Source of the DNA: Nitrospirota bacterium
GTDB taxonomy: Bacteria > Nitrospirota > Leptospirillia > Leptospirillales > Leptospirillaceae
DNA length: 64,000 nt
Assembly: GCA_021785195.1 (NCBI GenBank)
Contig: JAJYGC010000016.1
Coordinates: forward strand, 1 to 64,000
Direction: 5' to 3'
A model generated the notes under the pieces. The model saw only the letters and a program-made list of their open reading frames with translations. It was not told the origin of the DNA and did no database searches. The position numbers were made by a program, and so were the translations under genes. Of this stretch, positions 25,630 to 34,974 are shown one piece after another. Positions within the stretch are counted from its first letter, which is position 1. Every line of letters begins with the position of its first letter.

Positions 25630-26856
25630 TTGTCGGGCCTGCCCAAGGGAAGGGTCCTGTCTATCCTGGTTGTCCTGGGGGTATTCGTTCTCTTTGCCGT
25701 GCTGTATGAAGTGCGCCATTCGTTTGAACAGGCCCTGCGGGCAGATCTCGTGCGGTCTGTCGACTCCGGTTTCAATGGCCGGATCGAGATCGGATCCGTC
25801 GATCTGAGCCTCCTTCTGGGGACAGTCGCCTTTCGCCAGGTTCGGGTCCTTTTCCCGATGGGAAAGGACGGAAAGATCTGGCGGCCCCTGTTCTTTTTTC
25901 CCGAGGTGGACGGTCATGTCAGTCTTCTGTCCCTCCTGAACCGGATCTATGATTTTCGGGACCTGACCTTCCAGCATCCCCTCGTCACCGCATTGGTTCA
26001 GGGAGACAAGGACAATTACCGGGGCTTTCTCGAGAAGTGGCGATCGGGGATCCGGCCTTCCGGGGATGGGGGGGCTACTGTCCGTTCCTTCCGTGTCAAC
26101 GATGCCCGAATCGAATGGGGCCCGGATCTGAAGACCCCCCTGGTGGTGCTCGAGAAACTTGAAGGCTCTGTCGAGTCGAACTTGTTGATGGATCGCTTCC
26201 GGATCCGGTTCTCATCCCCCACGCTGACGGTTCAGACCCGGTCCGGGGTCGTTCCCGTCGACGGATTCAGGTTTGCGGGAAACATCGAGCGGGGAAGCCT
26301 GAGGGATTTCAGGTTTGAACTGTCGATGAAACCCTCCTGGTTCTGGATCAAGGGAAACGTGACCCGGATTCAGGATCGCCCTTTTCTGGATCTCTTTTTT
26401 CATGGGAAGATTGATCTATCGATGATCGCTCCCCTTTTCGGGGGTAAACCGAAGGAATTTTCCGGAAATCTCAGGACAGACGGCTATATTCATGGTCCCA
26501 TCCACCATTGGAACGGGAACGTCCTTGTCCAGGGCGGCGATCTGACCGTTTCGGGAAAACGATACCGGTCCGTTTCCCTGAGAGCCAGATTTGCCCCCGA
26601 ACGATTGCACATTCAACCTTTTTCTGCGGTGCTTTCCAATGAAGGGGCAATTTCCGCCAGCCTGATCGCCAATCTGTCGACAAAGGCCCCTGTGGCCCGA
26701 ATCAAAATCCGGCAGGACCGTCGTGCGCCTTCGATCCTGGGGGATACCCCGGTTCAGGTCACGGTCACCCGAACGGTCCATCTTCCCCGTCGTGAGAATG
26801 TCCTTGATGAATGGCTTGAACTGGTCGGCAAGGTATTGGGTCCTTCCATGTCCTGA
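25630..26856 (+). CDS. AsmA-like membrane-anchored protein
   Basis: A 408-residue protein with one N-terminal transmembrane helix (LSILVVLGVFVLFAVLYEV) and a long, beta-rich periplasmic part: FNGRIEIGSVDLSLLLGTVAFRQVRVLFP and IRPSGDGGATVRSFRVNDARIEWG are AsmA/DUF748-like. Such proteins take part in envelope lipid transport. The start is a TTG with a G-rich ribosome site, ten nt after the preceding stop, so it is probably co-translated with the DUF1844 protein. The C-terminal end is basic. Confidence 0.7.
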   Translation: MSGLPKGRVLSILVVLGVFVLFAVLYEVRHSFEQALRADLVRSVDSGFNGRIEIGSVDLSLLLGTVAFRQVRVLFPMGKDGKIWRPLFFFPEVDGHVSLLSLLNRIYDFRDLTFQHPLVTALVQGDKDNYRGFLEKWRSGIRPSGDGGATVRSFRVNDARIEWGPDLKTPLVVLEKLEGSVESNLLMDRFRIRFSSPTLTVQTRSGVVPVDGFRFAGNIERGSLRDFRFELSMKPSWFWIKGNVTRIQDRPFLDLFFHGKIDLSMIAPLFGGKPKEFSGNLRTDGYIHGPIHHWNGNVLVQGGDLTVSGKRYRSVSLRARFAPERLHIQPFSAVLSNEGAISASLIANLSTKAPVARIKIRQDRRAPSILGDTPVQVTVTRTVHLPRRENVLDEWLELVGKVLGPSMS

Positions 26857-26874
26857 TTGCCGGGATGGAGAAAA

Positions 26875-29172
26875 ATGAATGAGATGAAGTTACCCGTTTC
26901 GGGAGGGTTCAAGAAAATTTTGCGTTCCCCGGGGATCCTGATCGGGGGATTTCTTGTCATCACCCTGGTGGTGACCTTCATCCAGATACAGGCCCCTCCC
27001 GTCCACTATTCCTCCCGTCTGATTTCTCACCTGATTGTCATTTTCCTCTTCAACATTGATTTCATTCTTGCGGCTTCACTGGTCATGGTGCTCATCCGGA
27101 ATATCGTAAAGCTGTACTGGGATCGAAAACGACGCATTTTTGGAAGCGGGTTCAAATCCCGTCTGATCGGATCCTTTTTGCTCATGGTCCTGATTCCGTC
27201 GATTCTCCTGTTCGTCGTTGCCTCGGGATTTTTGAACAATTCGGTTCAGCGGTGGTTCAGTTTCCCGATCACCGACTCCCTTCATTCATCTCTGGAAGTG
27301 GCCAAGGGGTATTATGACCAGACGAAGTCGAACACGGTCCTCATTGCCCGGGAGATCGCCGATGAACTTGCGGTCCGCCCCCGTGTGGTCGCCAGTCCGT
27401 TGCTTTTGAAAAAATTCCTTTCCCAGAAACGAAACGAATACGATCTGGCGGGTGTCGAGCTTTATGTCATGCATTTTGGTCTGGGTTTTCAGGATCCCAG
27501 GCCTGTCCGCATCGGTCGGGTCAATTCCCTGAATGTCCGCCTCCTGGATCTTCCAAGGGGAGAGGTTTCCCAAGCCCTGGCCAAAGGGGGAGAGGCGTTC
27601 GTCTATTCCACCGGAATGGGGGACCTGATCCGCGGCGTGGTTCCCGTAACCCTTCCGAGGTCGGAGAATAGCAAGGGTCTTCTGTCCAGCCAGGGGGCGG
27701 TGGTCGTGAACTACTTTGTGCCCGGACGGTTTTTGGAGAAAATGCGGAGCATCACCCACGCGTTCAGGGATTATCAGGCCCTCCAGAAATTCAAGAATCC
27801 GATTCGAGAGTCCTATCTGCTCCTGTTTTTGATGATCACGCTGATCATCATTTTCGGAGCGGTCTGGTTCGGGATCTACCTCGCCCGGAAGATTACCGAG
27901 CCGATCGGCGCCCTGGAGAGGGCGACAGAAGAAGTGGCGAAAGGCAATCTCGCGGTCAGGGTCCCGGAATCCGGGCAGGATGAGTTTGCCCTCCTGATCC
28001 GGTCGTTCAACCAGATGACGGAAGATCTGTCGGATTCGAATCAGACGCTGCAGCAGGCGAACTCCGAACTTGCAAGGCGTCGGGAATATACGGAAACGAT
28101 TCTGGAGCACATCGGCACTGGGGTCATTTCCCTCAATGGTGAAGGTCGGATCTCCACCTTCAATCAATCTGCCGAAGAGCTTCTGGACCTTCCCCGTGAC
28201 CAGGCCGTTGGAGCCCTTCTGTCCGAGGTGAATCATCCCGCGTTTGCCCTGTTTTCGGATCTGATCGGAAAGACCCGGGATAATCTTCCGGCGGGGGGAG
28301 AGGAGGAAAGGTCCCTTGAGCTCCCCTCCGGAAAGACGAAAACCTTTCGGATCCGTATCAATCGATTGGCACAGTCGAGCCCGGACCACTCGGGGGGGGT
28401 GGTCATCGTTTTTGATGACATCACCGCTCTCCTGATGGCCCAGAAGGCCCAGACATGGCGTGAAGTGGCCCAGCGGATTGCCCATGAGATCAAGAATCCC
28501 CTGACGCCAATCCAGTTGTCGGCCCAGCGGCTCCATAAAAAATTCCTGGACAAATCGGATGATTTTCCCAAGGTGTTCGAGGAGGCCATCCAGACGATTG
28601 TGGACGAGGTTCAGGGGATGAAGCATCTGGTGGATGAATTCTCCACCTTTGCCCGGATTCCGGGAAGCGCTCCGGTTCCGATGGATATTGTCTCCCTGCT
28701 CTCCGATGTCTCCGGACTCTATCGCTCGGCCCACAAGGATGTCGAAATCAAGATGGATGTCGACCCTGACCTTCCCCTCCTCTCGCTGGACAAGAACGCC
28801 ATCCGTCGGGTTTTCGTCAATCTTTTCGACAATTCCGTCAATGCCATGAATGAGTCCGGACAGGTTGACATCGCGGTCCGGCTGGCTCCGGGGAGGGGGC
28901 ACGTGACTGTATTTTTCGGGGATTCCGGTCCCGGGATCCACCCGGAAAATCTCGACCGGATCTTTCTCCCCTATTTTTCAACCAAGCATCACGGAATGGG
29001 GTTGGGTCTGGCCATCGTGCACCGGATCCTGGAGGAGCATGGGGCCACCATCTCCTACTCGAACCGTCCGTCGGGAGGCGCGCTTTTTTCCCTGACTTTT
29101 TTGGTAAAGTCTCCCTTGACCCACGATGTGGGTGATGGAAATGAAAACGGAGTCCTGTCCAATGAGCCGTGA
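26875..29172 (+). CDS. ntrY: NtrY-type sensor histidine kinase
   Basis: A 765-residue kinase: three N-terminal membrane helices, a long periplasmic region (about residues 125-315), a fourth helix, HAMP (KITEPIGALERATEEV), PAS (ILEHIGTGVISLNGEG), HisKA with RIAHEIKNPLTPIQL (phosphoryl acceptor His about 537) and HATPase_c: NLFDNSVNAM, GDSGPGI and GMGLGLAIVHRI. The layout is that of NtrY, which pairs with NtrX in nitrogen and redox control. The stimulus is unknown. The ATG at 26875 has GGAG upstream. The gene overlaps ntrX by 11 nt. Confidence 0.92.
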   Translation: MNEMKLPVSGGFKKILRSPGILIGGFLVITLVVTFIQIQAPPVHYSSRLISHLIVIFLFNIDFILAASLVMVLIRNIVKLYWDRKRRIFGSGFKSRLIGSFLLMVLIPSILLFVVASGFLNNSVQRWFSFPITDSLHSSLEVAKGYYDQTKSNTVLIAREIADELAVRPRVVASPLLLKKFLSQKRNEYDLAGVELYVMHFGLGFQDPRPVRIGRVNSLNVRLLDLPRGEVSQALAKGGEAFVYSTGMGDLIRGVVPVTLPRSENSKGLLSSQGAVVVNYFVPGRFLEKMRSITHAFRDYQALQKFKNPIRESYLLLFLMITLIIIFGAVWFGIYLARKITEPIGALERATEEVAKGNLAVRVPESGQDEFALLIRSFNQMTEDLSDSNQTLQQANSELARRREYTETILEHIGTGVISLNGEGRISTFNQSAEELLDLPRDQAVGALLSEVNHPAFALFSDLIGKTRDNLPAGGEEERSLELPSGKTKTFRIRINRLAQSSPDHSGGVVIVFDDITALLMAQKAQTWREVAQRIAHEIKNPLTPIQLSAQRLHKKFLDKSDDFPKVFEEAIQTIVDEVQGMKHLVDEFSTFARIPGSAPVPMDIVSLLSDVSGLYRSAHKDVEIKMDVDPDLPLLSLDKNAIRRVFVNLFDNSVNAMNESGQVDIAVRLAPGRGHVTVFFGDSGPGIHPENLDRIFLPYFSTKHHGMGLGLAIVHRILEEHGATISYSNRPSGGALFSLTFLVKSPLTHDVGDGNENGVLSNEP

Positions 29173-30550
29173 ATCGGTCCTGGTTGTTGACGATGAACCC
29201 AATATTCTGAAAGTTCTGGGAGAGGTCCTGACCGACGAAGGGTACCGGGTCGTGACGGCCCAGTCCGCCTCAGAGTCTCTCAGGAAACTGGAGGACGACC
29301 TCCCCGATGTGATCTTTCTGGATGTCTGGCTGGGTCCGGATGATGGCCTTTCCCTGATGGGAACGTTCAGGGAAAGGCATCCGGAGATCCCGGTCATCGT
29401 CATGAGCGGTCATGGAACGATTGAGACGGCTGTCCGGGCGATCAAGACGGGAGCGTTCGATTATGTGGAGAAGCCTTTTTCCCTCGACAAGATTCTGATT
29501 ACCACCCGTCACGCCCTCAGACAGAGGAACCTTGAGGAGGAGAACCAGTCCCTCCGCCGGATCGTGGAACGAAACTACAGGATTGTCGGGAATTCAGAAC
29601 CCATCCGCTCCCTGATGGAGTCCATCGCGAAGGCGGGGCCGACGAACGGGTGGGTCCTGATCCAGGGTGAAAACGGGACCGGAAAGGAGCTTGTCGCCAG
29701 AGAGATTCACCGGCTTTCCCCGAGAAACGGGAAAGCCTTTGTGGACGTCAACTGTGCGGCCATTCCTGAAAGCCTCATCGAAAGCGAGCTGTTCGGGTAC
29801 GAGAAAGGGGCATTTACCGGAGCGATGACGCAGAAAAAGGGAAAGTTTGAACTGGCGTCCGGGGGAACGCTCTTGCTCGACGAGATCGGGGATATGAGCC
29901 TGCCGACCCAAGCCAAGGTTTTGCGCGTTCTTCAGGAGAAAAGGCTTCAACGGGTGGGAGGCAACCGGGATATCCAGTTCGATGTGAGGGTAATCGCCGC
30001 CTCCAACAAGGACCTTCCCGAACTGATCCGGAAGCGGGAGTTTCGTGACGACCTCTTCTATCGGCTGAACGTCATTCCCATCTCCGTTCCTCCCCTTCGA
30101 GAGCGGTTTCAAGACATTCCCCTTCTCATCGCGCACTTCATCGAAGACCTGACGACCCAGGAAGGGCTGAAACCCAAAGGGTTCACGGAAGAGGCGATCG
30201 GACTGCTTTGCCGGTATTCCTGGCCGGGCAATGTGCGTGAACTCCGGAATCTGGTCGAGCGCCTCCTGATCATGATCCCGGAACCGGTCATCGATGGTGC
30301 CGCCATCCAGTCGATGCTGGGAAACGTCCCGGATGTCCATGAGTCCTCCATACCTCATGGATCTGTTCCCCTGAAGGAAGCCAGGGAAGCCTTCGAACGG
30401 GAATACATTCAGGAAACGGTTCGCAATTGCGGGGGGAACATGACCCGGGCTTCGGAAATTCTCAAGGTGGACCGCACTTCCCTTTACCGGAAGCTGAAGC
30501 AGTTTCCCGTTACGGAAGAGACCGGTGAGGAGGGGGCTTCCGAGCGGTAA
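29162..30550 (+). CDS. ntrX: NtrX-type sigma54-dependent response regulator
   Basis: A 462-residue regulator with a receiver domain ([14 protein letters not shown]; phospho-acceptor Asp in [17 protein letters not shown]), a central AAA domain with Walker [10 protein letters not shown], the sigma54 contact loop GAFTGA and Walker [13 protein letters not shown], and a Fis-like HTH at the end ([23 protein letters not shown]). It therefore activates sigma54 promoters after phosphorylation by the upstream kinase. The ATG at 29162 has GGAG nine nt upstream; ATGs at 29126 and 29141 are alternatives. Confidence 0.92.
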   Translation: MSRESVLVVDDEPNILKVLGEVLTDEGYRVVTAQSASESLRKLEDDLPDVIFLDVWLGPDDGLSLMGTFRERHPEIPVIVMSGHGTIETAVRAIKTGAFDYVEKPFSLDKILITTRHALRQRNLEEENQSLRRIVERNYRIVGNSEPIRSLMESIAKAGPTNGWVLIQGENGTGKELVAREIHRLSPRNGKAFVDVNCAAIPESLIESELFGYEKGAFTGAMTQKKGKFELASGGTLLLDEIGDMSLPTQAKVLRVLQEKRLQRVGGNRDIQFDVRVIAASNKDLPELIRKREFRDDLFYRLNVIPISVPPLRERFQDIPLLIAHFIEDLTTQEGLKPKGFTEEAIGLLCRYSWPGNVRELRNLVERLLIMIPEPVIDGAAIQSMLGNVPDVHESSIPHGSVPLKEAREAFEREYIQETVRNCGGNMTRASEILKVDRTSLYRKLKQFPVTEETGEEGASER

Positions 30551-31540
30551 TCAGGATCGATCAAGCAAGGCCATTCCGTAAGTGATTCCCCCCCCGAAGG
30601 TGGAGAGCAGGAGTGGGCCCTCGGGGTACGGGATCTGGCCGAGCCCGTGCCCGAGGGTCAGAGGAAGGCTGGCGGAGGACGTGTTCCCGTGTTCGACAAT
30701 CGTGAGCGGCAGTCTTTCCGGAGGAATTCCCAGCCGTTCCGAAAGTTTTGCCAGAAGCCGGGCATTCGCCTGGTGGAACACGGCCATCCCGAGATCCGTG
30801 ATCTTTAAATGCTGTCGGGACAGAAAGTCAGGAATCTCCCGGGAAAGGATCGTGACCGCTTCCCGAAACACGCGGGTGCCGTCCATCCGAAGGATCCTTC
30901 TCCCGTCACAGGGGTCCGTCTCTTTCCGGATGAGATCGGCGAGGTCGCCTCTGGTGGCGGTCCGGATGGATTTGATGACCAGGGCAGGATGCCCGTTCAG
31001 GATGTGCCGCTCTTTCGAAATGAGTGCGGCCGCCGCCATGTCTCCAAACAGGGGCGCAGTTTCCGGACCGTGGACCCGGCAAAGTTGGGTCGACTTTTTT
31101 TCCGCGGAAACGATGAGGACATTCCTATATCCCCCTGCACCGATGAGCCCGGCCGCCGCCTGGAGGGCCACAAGAAATCCGCTGCAGGATCCGCCCACGT
31201 CGAGGGCGGGAACAGTCCTGTGTCCAAAAAGGCGATGGGCGATGAGTGAGGCCGTGGAAGGCATCATGAAGGCAGGGGTCGTGGTGGTGACCAGAAGGAA
31301 ATCGACAGAATCGCAAAGGTCCGGGGCGGATCGGAACAGGTCCCGGTAGGCCAACTCCGCCAGATCTTCGGTTTCCAGGGAGCCGGCTCGCGTTCGGGTG
31401 CGGATCCCGGTCAGTCGATGAAGTTCTTCCGGGTTTCCCTGAAATCCGGTTTCTTCCGGAAAGGGAATGCGGGGCAAATCCTTCACCCAGCCGATTCCGG
31501 ACAGATGGACAATATGGTCGAGCCGTTCCCGAGTTGACAT
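30551..31540 (-). CDS. fabH: 3-oxoacyl-ACP synthase III (KASIII)-like
   Basis: About 329 residues with a thiolase-type fold. The catalytic triad is present: Cys in GGSCSGFLVAL, His in FHQANARLL and Asn in EHGNTSSASLP. LTGIRTRTRA and FGGGITYGMALL also fit FabH. It condenses an acyl-CoA with malonyl-ACP; in absence of other fab genes its specialised role is open. The start at 31540 gives the normal N-terminal (MSTRERLDHIV); an in-frame start at 31564 lacks a site. Its stop lies directly against that of ntrX (convergent). Confidence 0.88.
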   Translation of the reverse strand: MSTRERLDHIVHLSGIGWVKDLPRIPFPEETGFQGNPEELHRLTGIRTRTRAGSLETEDLAELAYRDLFRSAPDLCDSVDFLLVTTTTPAFMMPSTASLIAHRLFGHRTVPALDVGGSCSGFLVALQAAAGLIGAGGYRNVLIVSAEKKSTQLCRVHGPETAPLFGDMAAAALISKERHILNGHPALVIKSIRTATRGDLADLIRKETDPCDGRRILRMDGTRVFREAVTILSREIPDFLSRQHLKITDLGMAVFHQANARLLAKLSERLGIPPERLPLTIVEHGNTSSASLPLTLGHGLGQIPYPEGPLLLSTFGGGITYGMALLDRS

Positions 31541-31644
31541 CGTGGGTCCAAAAATGGCAGTCATGTAAGATGGAAAAAACACTGGTGAACGATTATAGCA
31601 TGAAAATTCCAGGTCCCGGCGGATCTCCGGGAAGGGGACAAACC

Positions 31645-32361
31645 GTGATTTCCCTGCTTCGAAACATGGCAGTCCTTCCGGTACTTTCATTCTTTCTGGC
31701 CATTCCCCTCCTGTCCGGTTGCACTTATCTGGGTCTTATTCCCCCCCATCCCAAGGATATTCATACCTACAGTTTCCGGACCCATGCGTTCGGAACGTCC
31801 GCCCTTCTTGACGAAGCCTCCCGTTTTTATTTCAAGGGGGATTTCATCGAGGCCCGGGGAGAATACAAGAGATTCCTGGAGATGCATCCGACCCATCCGC
31901 TGGCGGCGTTTGCCCAGTATCGGATGGGGATGTGTGATTTTTACCAGATTCTGTCCGTGGATCGGGATCCTTCTCCGGTTCGGAAGGCCCTGGCCGACTT
32001 TCAGAAAGTGATTGATGAATATCCGGATTCCTCGTATGTGTCGAAGTCGGAGAAAAAGGTGACTTATTGCCGGGACCGGCTGTCCAGGGTCCATTTCTAT
32101 GTCGGCCAGTTCTACTACAAGACGAAGCGCTACAAGGCCGCTTCCTACAGATTTCACACCATTTTGCTGAAATATCCGGACTCGGTCCAGTATGACCGGG
32201 CTGAGTACTACTTTGCCCTTTCGAAATTCCATTTGAAGGAAAAGGAACGTGCCGCACGGCTGCTCGGTAAACTGATCCAGCAGTTTCCCAAGTCGAAATA
32301 TGCCGGAAAATCCCGGATCCTTCTTTCCTACTGGAAACGGGAAGGGTATATCTCCCGTTAG
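31645..32361 (+). CDS. bamD: BamD-like outer-membrane assembly lipoprotein
   Basis: About 238 residues with a lipoprotein signal (lipobox LLSGC, Cys about 25) and TPR-like repeats: ALLDEASRFYFKGDFIEARGEYKRFLEMHPTHP and RFHTILLKYPDSVQYDRAEYYFALSKF. Size and repeat spacing match BamD/YfiO, the essential partner of BamA in inserting beta-barrels. The GTG at 31645 with AAGGGG upstream gives a perfect lipoprotein start; further upstream ATG codons have no ribosome site. It may instead be a related TPR lipoprotein. Confidence 0.78.
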   Translation: MISLLRNMAVLPVLSFFLAIPLLSGCTYLGLIPPHPKDIHTYSFRTHAFGTSALLDEASRFYFKGDFIEARGEYKRFLEMHPTHPLAAFAQYRMGMCDFYQILSVDRDPSPVRKALADFQKVIDEYPDSSYVSKSEKKVTYCRDRLSRVHFYVGQFYYKTKRYKAASYRFHTILLKYPDSVQYDRAEYYFALSKFHLKEKERAARLLGKLIQQFPKSKYAGKSRILLSYWKREGYISR

Positions 32362-32371
32362 GAGGGAATCT

Positions 32372-33049
32372 GTGCAGAGATACCCTGTTTACCTGGACCT
32401 TTCGGGCCGGCCTGTCCTGGTCGTGGGAGGCGGGCGGGTGGCCCTGCGGAAAATGCCTGCGCTCCTGTCTTCCGGGGCCAAGGTTTCTCTCGTTTCCCCA
32501 TCGCTTGTCCCTGAATTGACCCGCATGGCCGAATCCGGACAATTCCTCTGGATTCCCCGGAGATATCTTGAGGGGGATGAGGCGGGCTTTTCGCTTGTTC
32601 TGGCCCTGACCGATCGCCCCGAGATCAATTGCCAGATCTCAGGGCGTTCCGACGGGTTCGTCAATCAGGCGACACCCTCCGAAGGGAATCCGGTCGCCCT
32701 GCCCTTTGTCGGACGACTGGACCCCCTGCTGTTGTCCATGGGCTCCGAACCACCGGATCCCCTTTTGGTGCGGGAGGTCGGGGAGTATCTGGGGGGAGTG
32801 CTGCGGAGGGAAGGGATTCCTGTCTATGCGCTTGAACATGTCATGCTCCGGAAGGTTCTGCTGGCCGATGGGCGACATGCTCGACCGGAAATTCAAAAGA
32901 TCCTTCAGGAGTTCAATCTTGCCTGGGCGCTGGGCCATCCCCTTCAGGAGGATCGTCTGTCCGCCTATGGGAGACGCCTGGGGCCGGACATTCTGAATCG
33001 TCTGTCCGACCTGCTTCGTTCACGGGAGGAAGCCTTACGATGTATCTGA
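32372..33049 (+). CDS. precorrin-2 dehydrogenase-like protein (siroheme synthase N-terminal type)
   Basis: A 225-residue protein starting with YPVYLDLSGRPVLVVGGGRVALRKMPALLSSGAKV, the NAD-binding motif of CysG-N/Met8p, followed by TLDRPEI-like dehydrogenase positions and a helical C-terminal part. These enzymes oxidise precorrin-2 to sirohydrochlorin on the way to siroheme or heme d1. The GTG start has AGGAGGG upstream. The stop overlaps the next ATG by 10 nt. Confidence 0.85.
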   Translation: MQRYPVYLDLSGRPVLVVGGGRVALRKMPALLSSGAKVSLVSPSLVPELTRMAESGQFLWIPRRYLEGDEAGFSLVLALTDRPEINCQISGRSDGFVNQATPSEGNPVALPFVGRLDPLLLSMGSEPPDPLLVREVGEYLGGVLRREGIPVYALEHVMLRKVLLADGRHARPEIQKILQEFNLAWALGHPLQEDRLSAYGRRLGPDILNRLSDLLRSREEALRCI

Positions 33050-33231
33050 TTGCCCGTTCGATCCAGCTTCTGGGGCTTGGTCTGACATTTGCCGATGTGG
33101 TCCTGTTCTTTTTCAAGAACATGACGATGATGTTTTTGCTGAAACTCTTCATTCTCGGGGTTTGTACGTTCTACCTGGGGTATTTTCTCCTGTCCCTGTC
33201 CGGAAGGGCTTCCCGAAAAGGGCAAGGATGA
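33040..33231 (+). CDS. small membrane protein
   Basis: A 63-residue protein with two hydrophobic stretches (SIQLLGLGLTFADVVLFFF and MMFLLKLFILGVCTFYLGYFLL) and a basic end. It overlaps the preceding gene by 10 nt and so is translationally coupled. No family recognised. It precedes tRNA-Leu by 92 nt. Confidence 0.6.
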   Translation: MYLIARSIQLLGLGLTFADVVLFFFKNMTMMFLLKLFILGVCTFYLGYFLLSLSGRASRKGQG

Positions 33232-33256
33232 TCCGGGACGCCGGGACGACCGGTAT

Positions 33257-33286
33257 TTGGCAAATGGCGTCTTTCTCTGCTAGAAT
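33257..33286 (+). promoter_or_regulatory. sigma70-type promoter of tRNA-Leu
   Basis: TTGGCA (33257-33262) is separated by 18 nt from TAGAAT (33281-33286); each differs from consensus at one position. The tRNA begins 37 nt after the -10 element. Position and quality make it a good candidate. Confidence 0.65.
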
Positions 33287-33323
33287 CTCACCCCTGTCCC
33301 CTTCAAGGGATTGTTTCCTCTGT

Positions 33324-33407
33324 GCCGAAGTGGTGGAATGGTAGACACGCACGTTTGAGGGGCGTGTGGGGAAACCCGTGCGGGTTCAAGTCCCGCCTTC
33401 GGCACCA
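33324..33407 (+). tRNA. tRNA-Leu (anticodon GAG)
   Basis: The acceptor stem GCCGAAG pairs with CTTCGGC, CCA is encoded, the T-arm has GGTTCAAGTCC, and the anticodon loop TTGAGGG gives anticodon GAG reading CUC/CUU leucine codons. The long variable arm marks a class II tRNA, as expected for leucine. A sigma70-type promoter lies just upstream. Confidence 0.96.
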
Positions 33408-33593
33408 TCCTTAGATTCCCTCACCGGATTTGTCCTGATATTTTCCAACCGCGAACTGTTCAGGTTCCCTCGTTCCACCGGTTCCACCCCATGGGTTGAA
33501 TCTTCCAAAATCATTTCCCCGTTCATTTATCCCGTTTTGTGCCAAGACCGGAAGCGGGGACTGCCTCAACGGAATCCCTCTCCTCAATCATCA

Positions 33594-34475
33594 TTATGTT
33601 TGATGATTTGGATCGGGGACAGGATCTTCTGACCGTTCGACGGTGATCCGTGTCTCAAGGGTCGATTGTCCTTCTCCCCGAAAATGTCCTTCTGTGGGGA
33701 GGGTGAGGGAGGGAAGGGCCGAAGACACGAGGGCGATGTGGTGATCCGCGGCCATCAGTCCTTCGCTCGGATCGTATCCCCTCCACCCACCCCCTGGAAG
33801 ATAGACTTCGAACCATGCATGAAGGTCCGGTTCCTCAAGGGTGTCAGGGGTGTGGTATCCACTGGTGAAGCGCGAGGCGATGTTGCAGTCCCTGCAGGCC
33901 GCAATGGCGAGAAGGGCAAAGTCCCTGCAGGAACCCTTTCTCTCCCTCAAAGTCCTGTCGGGAGGATGGGGATCTCCCGATTCACGGACGATGTAGCCGA
34001 ACGATTCCCGAATATGCCGGGTCAGGGCGGTCAGAAATGGAAGGATTTCGTTTCCGGAATCCCTCCTGATCCCATCCACGAAATCCCGAAAGGCCGGTTT
34101 GGTTTTCATTTCGGGAAATGGCTCGAGGTAGGGTGAAAGGAGAGCGGAGAGGGAAGGATTGTAGGTGGATGGCAATGCGTGGGTCGGGGAATCTGTCAGC
34201 AGGAAATCGAACGGGTTTTTTCGATGGGTCCCCACCTCGGATGAAGCGGCCAGAATCAGATTTCGATGAAGTCCCGAAAACCAGAGGATTTCTTCGACGT
34301 TTCCATCAAGACCCAGGATCCGGGTTGTCCGGATCGGAGTGGGTGTCACCTCAAGGCGATGGAATCTAACGGTCTGGGCAGCATCGGTCCTCGGATGGAG
34401 ACGGACTGTCATGGGTTCAAAAAAGGCCGGAGACGAAAATGCGAATTCCATGCGGTGGAAGATTTTAAATTGCAT
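33594..34475 (-). CDS. transglutaminase-like protein
   Basis: A 293-residue protein with an N-terminal beta domain (FHRMEFAFSSPAFFEPMTVRLHP) and a transglutaminase-like core. The triad is Cys in GSCRDFALLAIA, His in DLHAWFEVYLP and Asp in WRGYDPSEG. The family is found in many bacteria, often with peptidase or amide-cleaving roles; the actual reaction is unknown. No signal peptide. Confidence 0.85.
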   Translation of the reverse strand: MQFKIFHRMEFAFSSPAFFEPMTVRLHPRTDAAQTVRFHRLEVTPTPIRTTRILGLDGNVEEILWFSGLHRNLILAASSEVGTHRKNPFDFLLTDSPTHALPSTYNPSLSALLSPYLEPFPEMKTKPAFRDFVDGIRRDSGNEILPFLTALTRHIRESFGYIVRESGDPHPPDRTLRERKGSCRDFALLAIAACRDCNIASRFTSGYHTPDTLEEPDLHAWFEVYLPGGGWRGYDPSEGLMAADHHIALVSSALPSLTLPTEGHFRGEGQSTLETRITVERSEDPVPDPNHQT

Positions 34476-34974
34476 TGGGGGTTACCCAGTAAGGGCCTGG
34501 ACAAGGCTTCCTGGATGGGGCCGTCCCCATGTTGGGTGGGGGACTTGAAGTGGAGCTGGATGTCATCGGAGAGGGACCCACTATCCTGCCACTATTTACA
34601 TCCCGGTATGGGGTGGGATAAACTTATGGCACGGGTTCAAAAAAACCATTTTCTGATGGTAATGGATCAATGTTTCCGGTGCAAGGTCCCGGTGGTTTTG
34701 TTTCGAGATCGGTTTACCGGTTTTTCCGTTTTTCGATTTCCAGGTGTGGCTTCCAACGTTCCTTCCTGTTCGTTTTCCACCATGCTCTTCATCATCCGAA
34801 TCCAAGACGTTGCCGCTCCGAAATGAGGAAGGTCGGTGTGGCGGGATTTTTCCGCCGATCGGTAATCCATCACCGATGACCCTTTGACTGGCTTGCCGTA
34901 GGGAGGCCGGAAAATGATTTCCGGGCCCTACCCCTGTGGTCCTTAGATGAATATCTCAGAATAGGTTGGTCTCC
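34476..34974. other. 499-nt spacer with one strong hairpin and no recognisable gene
   Basis: Between the transglutaminase-like gene and the YqhA-like gene, divergent. No convincing gene was found. The one structured element is the inverted repeat at 34898-34931. Confidence 0.5.
34898..34931. repeat. inverted repeat / hairpin of unknown role
   Basis: GTAGGG and GGCCGGAAA on one side pair with TTTCCGGGCCCTAC on the other across a short ATGA loop, with a two-nt bulge. No T-run follows on either strand, so it is not a typical intrinsic terminator. It lies 44 nt before the YqhA-like start. Confidence 0.5.

Noticed and set aside
27146-27162. GCGGGTTCAAATCCCGT resembling a tRNA T-arm
   Set aside because: It lies inside the ntrY coding region and no acceptor, D or anticodon arm can be folded around it.
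27286-28941. Very long minus-strand open frame opposite ntrY
   Set aside because: Shadow of a well-supported kinase gene; the product has skewed composition and no domain.
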